This document shows, in pieces, positions 5,776-9,630 of a DNA stretch of 9,630 nucleotides. The DNA is taken from positions 1-9,630 of the forward strand of contig JAFQPF010000213.1 in the NCBI GenBank assembly GCA_017411885.1. The letters run 5' to 3'. The stretch comes from Clostridia bacterium (GTDB lineage Bacteria > Bacillota_A > Clostridia > Oscillospirales > CAG-272). Numbering within the stretch: the stretch's first letter is position 1; each line of letters starts with the position of its first letter. The notes beneath the pieces were generated by a model that saw only the letters and a list, made by a program, of their open reading frames with translations, was not told where the DNA came from and did no database searches. Made by a program: the position numbers and the translations under genes.

Positions 5776-5803
5776 GAACAAGATCACCCGAAAGGATAAT
5801 TAT

Positions 5804-7090
5804 ATGGAGCTTTCAAGGCAAAAAATAGCAGACGGTATATACGCAAGCTGTCTGCCCGGAGAAAAATTCAAGGTTAATTCGATAACTCTCGGCATCAAAA
5901 TGCCGCTTGATATCGAAAGCGTTACCGCGGCTAATCTTTTAACGAGAGTGCTTAAGCGCGGATGCGAAAAATATCCGGACATAGGCTCAATCGAGCGCAA
6001 GCTTGACGATCTTTACGCCGCCGGGCTTGCTCTTGGTGTCAACAGGTCGGGAGAATCGCACTATCTTTGTGTATACACCGATTTTCTCTCGAGCCTTTAT
6101 ACAGAGGACTGCGACATTATAAACGAGGTCGTGGATATGACAGGTGAAATACTTCTTCATCCGCTTGCAAAAAACGGTGCGTTCAACGAAGAATACGTCA
6201 GGGGAGAAAAGAAAAACCTGTCGGACGACATTGATTCTCTTATAAACAACAAGGCTAAATACGCCCGCAACCGCTGTATCGAGCTTATGTGCGAAAACGA
6301 GGCCTATTCAATATCAATGCTCGGCGACAAGTCGGTGCTTGAAAAAATAACGCCCGAAAAGCTCTTAAGCTTCCACAACTCTATACTTAAGACCGGGCAG
6401 ATCGAGATACTCTATACCGGAGATACAAGCTTTTTTGAAAAGGTATGCGACGCTCTGACAAGAGTGTTTACCCCACTTTGCCGTGATTACAGGTATATTG
6501 ACAGCGCTTGCGAAGTAAAGGCAACCGTAACAAAGCTTCGTGAGATAAGTGAGCAGATGGAGGTAAATCAGGGCAAGCTCTCTATCGGACTTCGTACCGG
6601 TATTACCAATTCGGACCCCGACATCGGCGCGCTTATAGTTGCAAACGAAATATTCGGCGGCTCACCCAATTCAAAGCTTTTTATGAATGTGCGCGAAAAA
6701 ATGAGTCTTTGCTATTATTGCTCAAGCTCGCTTGATGCGGTAAAGGGACTTATGTTTATAAACGCAGGTATAGAAAGCGGAAACTATACCGTAGCAAGAG
6801 ATGCGATATTTGCTCAGCTTAAGGCTGTGCAAAACGGCGATTTTACCGACGATGAGTTTGATTGCGCGATAAATTCGCTCACAAACAGCTATAAATCGGT
6901 ATCCGACAGCATCAGCTCGCTTGAAAGCTGGTATATGCCCAGAATATTCCGCGGTGAATCTGACACTCCCGAAACAAGACTTTCTCAGATAAGCTCTGTC
7001 ACAAAAGCCGACGTGATACGCGCCGCAAAAAGGATTTCACCCGATCTGATATTCTTTTTGTGCGGAAACGATAAGGAGGCGCAAAAGTAA
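5804..7090 (+). CDS. M16-family peptidase-like protein, catalytically inactive partner (YmfF type)
   Basis: The 428-residue protein has the insulinase/pitrilysin M16 fold but lacks the HxxEH zinc motif: the equivalent helix reads NLLTRVLKRG (44-53). The C-terminal half keeps the Arg/Tyr substrate-binding pair in SKLFMNVREKMSLCYY (290-305; Arg297, Tyr304). M16 proteins of this class work as pairs of one inactive and one active subunit, and the active partner is the next gene. The pair matches Bacillus YmfF/YmfH, which are associated with 5-aminopentanol modification of elongation factor P; that role is inferred here. The ATG at 5804 has AAAGGA at 5791-5796. An in-frame TTG at 5756 inside the acyl carrier protein gene was not chosen because it has no ribosome binding site. 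The gap to the next gene is 3 bases. Confidence 0.88.
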   Translation: MELSRQKIADGIYASCLPGEKFKVNSITLGIKMPLDIESVTAANLLTRVLKRGCEKYPDIGSIERKLDDLYAAGLALGVNRSGESHYLCVYTDFLSSLYTEDCDIINEVVDMTGEILLHPLAKNGAFNEEYVRGEKKNLSDDIDSLINNKAKYARNRCIELMCENEAYSISMLGDKSVLEKITPEKLLSFHNSILKTGQIEILYTGDTSFFEKVCDALTRVFTPLCRDYRYIDSACEVKATVTKLREISEQMEVNQGKLSIGLRTGITNSDPDIGALIVANEIFGGSPNSKLFMNVREKMSLCYYCSSSLDAVKGLMFINAGIESGNYTVARDAIFAQLKAVQNGDFTDDEFDCAINSLTNSYKSVSDSISSLESWYMPRIFRGESDTPETRLSQISSVTKADVIRAAKRISPDLIFFLCGNDKEAQK

Positions 7091-7093
7091 GCT

Positions 7094-8383
7094 ATGATAA
7101 ACGAAAAACAGCTTGTAAAAAGCGATTATCTTCACGAGGAATACTCGCACTTCAAGCACAAAAGCGGGCTTGACGTATACGTTTTCAAGAAAAATCTTTC
7201 AACGTCTTACGCGCTTTTTGCTACCAGATACGGCTCAATAGACAACAGATTCAAGCTCGACGGAGATAAAGATTTTACCTCTGTTCCCGACGGCATCGCG
7301 CATTTTCTTGAGCATAAAATGTTTGAAAACGAAAACGGCGATGATACCTTCGCGCGCTTTGCGCGTACCGGTGCAAGTGCTAACGCTTACACCTCAAACA
7401 GCATGACAGCCTATCTGTTTTCCTGTACAGACAATTTTTATGAATCTCTTGAAATCCTGCTTGATTTTGTGACAAAACCGTATTTTACCAAGGAAACGGT
7501 CGACAAGGAGCAAGGCATCATCGCGCAGGAAATACGTATGTACGATGACAACCCCGGAACAAGGCTTTATTATGAGCTTTTGGGTGCAATGTACCAGAAG
7601 CACAATGTGAAGATCAATATTGCGGGTACTGTTGAATCAATCGGGCAGATAACTCCCGAGTATCTGTATAATTGCTACAATACCTTTTATAATCTCAACA
7701 ATATGGCACTCTGCGTATGCGGTGAGGTTGACGAGGACAAGGTCTGCGAGATATGTGACAAGGTGCTTAAGGCTTCCAAAAAGCAAACGATCACACGAAG
7801 CTATCCCGATGAGCCGGCAGAGGTGAATTCAAAATACGCAAGTGCCAAGCTTGCAGTATCACAGCCGCTTTTCGCTATCGGCGTCAAGGACGTGAACATA
7901 AGCACCGATCCCAAGGCAAGGCTTAAAAAGGAAGCCTGCGGCGACATTGCCTGTCGAATGCTCTTTTCAAAGGGCTCAGACTTCTTTGCAAAGCTTTACG
8001 GCGAGGGACTCATAGCAGGAGATCTACACGCCGAATACGAGCACAACGCAAGCTTTTCGTTCGTTTCGTTTGACGGAAAATCAAACGATCCCGACAAGGT
8101 CTTTGAATATTTCCTTGATTATATCAAAAGCATAAAGCTCACGCCTGTGAGCAAGGAGGAGTTTGAACGCGCAAAGCGCGTTAAGCTTGCGGATTTTATC
8201 GGCATCTTCGATTCTACCGATGAGATCGCAAACGAATTCTTAAGCTTCATCTTCGACGGCGTAACGATATTCGATTATGCGGACGCGCTCAAAAAGGTAA
8301 GCTATGAGGACGTATTAAAGTTTATAAACGAGGTCTTTTGCGAGGAGTACTCTTCACTTGCGAAGATCTTACCGCTTAAATAA
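7094..8383 (+). CDS. M16-family zinc metallopeptidase, active subunit (YmfH type)
   Basis: The 429-residue protein has the inverted zinc motif HFLEH at residues 70-74 (His70 and His74 bind zinc, Glu73 is the catalytic base) and a downstream Glu in EQGIIAQEIRMY, where Glu146 is the likely third ligand. The following YDDNPGTRLYY is typical of the family. Members clear small proteins or peptides in a closed chamber made with the inactive partner. It follows that partner by 3 bases, with an AAGGAGG site at 7073-7079 inside the previous gene; spacing to the ATG is 14 bases, rather long, so translational coupling is likely. The next in-frame codon upstream is the previous gene's stop, so no earlier start is possible. 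The relation to Bacillus YmfH, associated with elongation factor P modification, is family-level inference; substrate unknown. Confidence 0.9.
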   Translation: MINEKQLVKSDYLHEEYSHFKHKSGLDVYVFKKNLSTSYALFATRYGSIDNRFKLDGDKDFTSVPDGIAHFLEHKMFENENGDDTFARFARTGASANAYTSNSMTAYLFSCTDNFYESLEILLDFVTKPYFTKETVDKEQGIIAQEIRMYDDNPGTRLYYELLGAMYQKHNVKINIAGTVESIGQITPEYLYNCYNTFYNLNNMALCVCGEVDEDKVCEICDKVLKASKKQTITRSYPDEPAEVNSKYASAKLAVSQPLFAIGVKDVNISTDPKARLKKEACGDIACRMLFSKGSDFFAKLYGEGLIAGDLHAEYEHNASFSFVSFDGKSNDPDKVFEYFLDYIKSIKLTPVSKEEFERAKRVKLADFIGIFDSTDEIANEFLSFIFDGVTIFDYADALKKVSYEDVLKFINEVFCEEYSSLAKILPLK

Positions 8384-8398
8384 ATACGGAGAGAAAAA

Positions 8399-9301
8399 AT
8401 GAACACTGTAAACTATATCTCATTCCCCGGACTCGGGATAGGCGAAATGGCAATAAACAAGATCGCCCTTCAGATCGGCGACTTTAACATCCGCTGGTAC
8501 GGAATAATCGTAACACTTGCGATCGTATGCGGCTTCGCATTCGCCTGCGTGCGTGCACGCAAAATAAACGTAAGCTTTGATTCAATGCTCGACTATGCGA
8601 TATTTACCGTAATTTCCGCTATAATCGGCGCAAGACTTTACTACGTCATTTTTTCGGGAGACACGTACAGCTCGTTTATGGAGGTTATCGCCGTATGGAA
8701 CGGCGGTCTTGCGATATACGGCGGTCTTATCGGCGGTCTTATCGCAATAATCTGCGTTTCGGCGGTTAAAAAGGTGAGTCTTGCAAAAATACTTGACGTT
8801 GCCGCGCCCTGCGTTATGCTCGGTCAGGCGATAGGCCGCTGGGCAAACTTTATAAATGCCGAGGCTTACGGCTATAATCCCGACAAGATAGCTCTTTATT
8901 CTGAAAACATCTTCAGAATGGACATACGCGCCGAGGGCTCGGAATTCGTGCGCCACACCCTGCCGACCTTCCTGTTTGAATCGGTATGGAACATAATCGG
9001 GCTTCTGATTCTCGTGCTTGTAATCGAAAAATTCAAGAAATACGACGGTCAGAGCGTGCTTTTCTATGTTACCTGGTACGGCTTCGGAAGAGCTTGGATA
9101 GAAATGCTTCGCTCAGACAGCCTTTACATCTCGGACATCAGAGTTTCAAGCTTGCTCGGCTTCTTATGCTTCCTTGCAGGCGTGATCCTTATGATAATAT
9201 TAGGTATGAAGGCAAGGCGCAAGCGTCTTGACGACGTTGAATATGAAAGCATTTACTCAAATAGTGAAGAAAGTACACCGATCGAGAAAGGAAACGAATA
9301 A
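8399..9301 (+). CDS. lgt: Prolipoprotein diacylglyceryl transferase
   Basis: This 300-residue multi-spanning membrane enzyme transfers diacylglycerol from phosphatidylglycerol to the lipobox cysteine of prolipoproteins, the first step of lipoprotein maturation. The Lgt signature is GRWANFINAEAYG at 146-158, with Arg147 the counterpart of E. coli Arg143. WYGFGRAWIEMLR (226-238) carries the second conserved arginine, Arg231. At the position of E. coli His103 the protein has YGG (107-109) in LAIYGGLIGG, so a tyrosine replaces the histidine, a change I believe is common in Clostridia. Membrane segments are evident near 34-51, 64-85, 104-123, 196-210 and 251-270. The charged tail (271-300) is cytoplasmic. 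ATG 8399 has GGAGAG at 8388-8393. It follows the M16 gene by 15 bases and abuts folD. Confidence 0.95.
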   Translation: MNTVNYISFPGLGIGEMAINKIALQIGDFNIRWYGIIVTLAIVCGFAFACVRARKINVSFDSMLDYAIFTVISAIIGARLYYVIFSGDTYSSFMEVIAVWNGGLAIYGGLIGGLIAIICVSAVKKVSLAKILDVAAPCVMLGQAIGRWANFINAEAYGYNPDKIALYSENIFRMDIRAEGSEFVRHTLPTFLFESVWNIIGLLILVLVIEKFKKYDGQSVLFYVTWYGFGRAWIEMLRSDSLYISDIRVSSLLGFLCFLAGVILMIILGMKARRKRLDDVEYESIYSNSEESTPIEKGNE

Positions 9302-9630
9302 ATGGCACAGATCATAAACGGCAAGGAAATTTCCGCCAAGGTAAGAGGCGATATTGCAAAAAAGGTGAGCGAGCTTAAAACAAAAGGCATCACCCCCGGG
9401 CTTGCGGTAGTCATCGTCGGTGAAGATCCGGCATCAAAGGTATATGTTCGCAACAAGCACCGTGCCTGCGAGGAAACAGGAATTTACTCAGAGGTACACG
9501 AGCTGCCCGAGGCTACGAGCGAATCTGAGCTTATCGCACTTATAGACAAGCTCAACGCAGACAAAAAGATCAACGGTATACTCGTTCAGCTTCCTCTGCC
9601 GAAGCACCTTGATGAGAAGGTGATAATTGA
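9302..9630 (+). CDS. folD: FolD, methylenetetrahydrofolate dehydrogenase/cyclohydrolase, N-terminal part (cut by window edge)
   Basis: The first 109 codons match the bifunctional enzyme that converts 5,10-methylene-tetrahydrofolate to 10-formyl-tetrahydrofolate in cytoplasmic one-carbon metabolism. Motifs are [14 protein letters not shown] (39-52), with Tyr48 and the catalytic Lys52, and the GILVQLPLP folate-site motif (92-100). The rest, including the NADP-binding domain, is beyond the right edge. The ATG directly follows the lgt TAA with no gap, and AAAGG at 9287-9291 lies inside lgt, so the two are likely translationally coupled. Nothing broken is visible. Confidence 0.95.
   Translation, partial: MAQIINGKEISAKVRGDIAKKVSELKTKGITPGLAVVIVGEDPASKVYVRNKHRACEETGIYSEVHELPEATSESELIALIDKLNADKKINGILVQLPLPKHLDEKVII

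Noticed and set aside
5756..5803. Longer YmfF-type protein starting at TTG 5756
   Set aside because: It would overlap the acyl carrier protein by 20 bases, has no ribosome binding site, and the ATG at 5804 has a well-placed AAAGGA.
1..9630. CRISPR array, tRNA or rRNA genes, insertion sequence ends
   Set aside because: No regularly spaced repeats, cloverleaf sequences or transposase-like proteins were found in either strand.

Overview
The window suggests a low-to-mid GC, Gram-positive, probably gut-type member of the Clostridia. The evidence is sigma-A-type promoters with strong GGAGG-type ribosome binding sites, a secreted protein carrying cohesin-like and S-layer homology (SLH) modules, a YmfF/YmfH-type M16 protease pair and a Firmicutes-style Lgt. 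This is judged from protein style and gene order; no marker gene such as rRNA is present.

Left part (1-2874): a divergent sugar-catabolism locus. On the minus strand an L-fucose/L-arabinose isomerase-family protein (454-1848) is followed 13 bases later by a class II ketose-(bis)phosphate aldolase that runs off the left edge (1-440). Divergent on the plus strand is an AraC-type regulator with an N-terminal PocR-like ligand-binding domain (2017-2874). The 168-base gap between them holds a near-consensus promoter for the regulator, a weaker promoter for the catabolic genes and an 11-bp inverted repeat that is the obvious operator candidate. The simplest reading is that the regulator senses a sugar-derived ligand and controls the isomerase-aldolase operon. 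The sugar cannot be named from sequence.

Middle part (2875-5547): a perfect 34-bp palindrome with A and T tracts terminates the regulator from one side and the next gene from the other. That gene, on the minus strand (3018-5252), encodes a secreted protein with a signal peptide, two tandem cohesin-like modules, Ser/Asp and Thr/Pro linkers, an unrecognised middle region and three SLH motifs. It resembles a small cell-surface scaffoldin or anchoring protein. An in-frame TAA at 3333-3335 interrupts the second SLH motif; the frame stays open with good SLH sequence for 104 more codons. It is either a very young nonsense allele, an assembly error, or (least likely) readthrough. Upstream, a 295-base divergent promoter region carries an 18-base alternating purine-pyrimidine CG-rich tract.

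Right part (5548-9630): a plus-strand housekeeping operon in the order acyl carrier protein, inactive M16 partner (YmfF type), active M16 zinc peptidase (YmfH type), prolipoprotein diacylglyceryl transferase (lgt) and folD (cut by the right edge). Gaps are 28, 3, 15 and 0 bases, so one transcript from the promoter at 5477-5505 is likely. The last two genes serve lipoprotein maturation and one-carbon metabolism. By family relationship the M16 pair is associated with elongation factor P modification in Bacillus, but nothing here proves that role.
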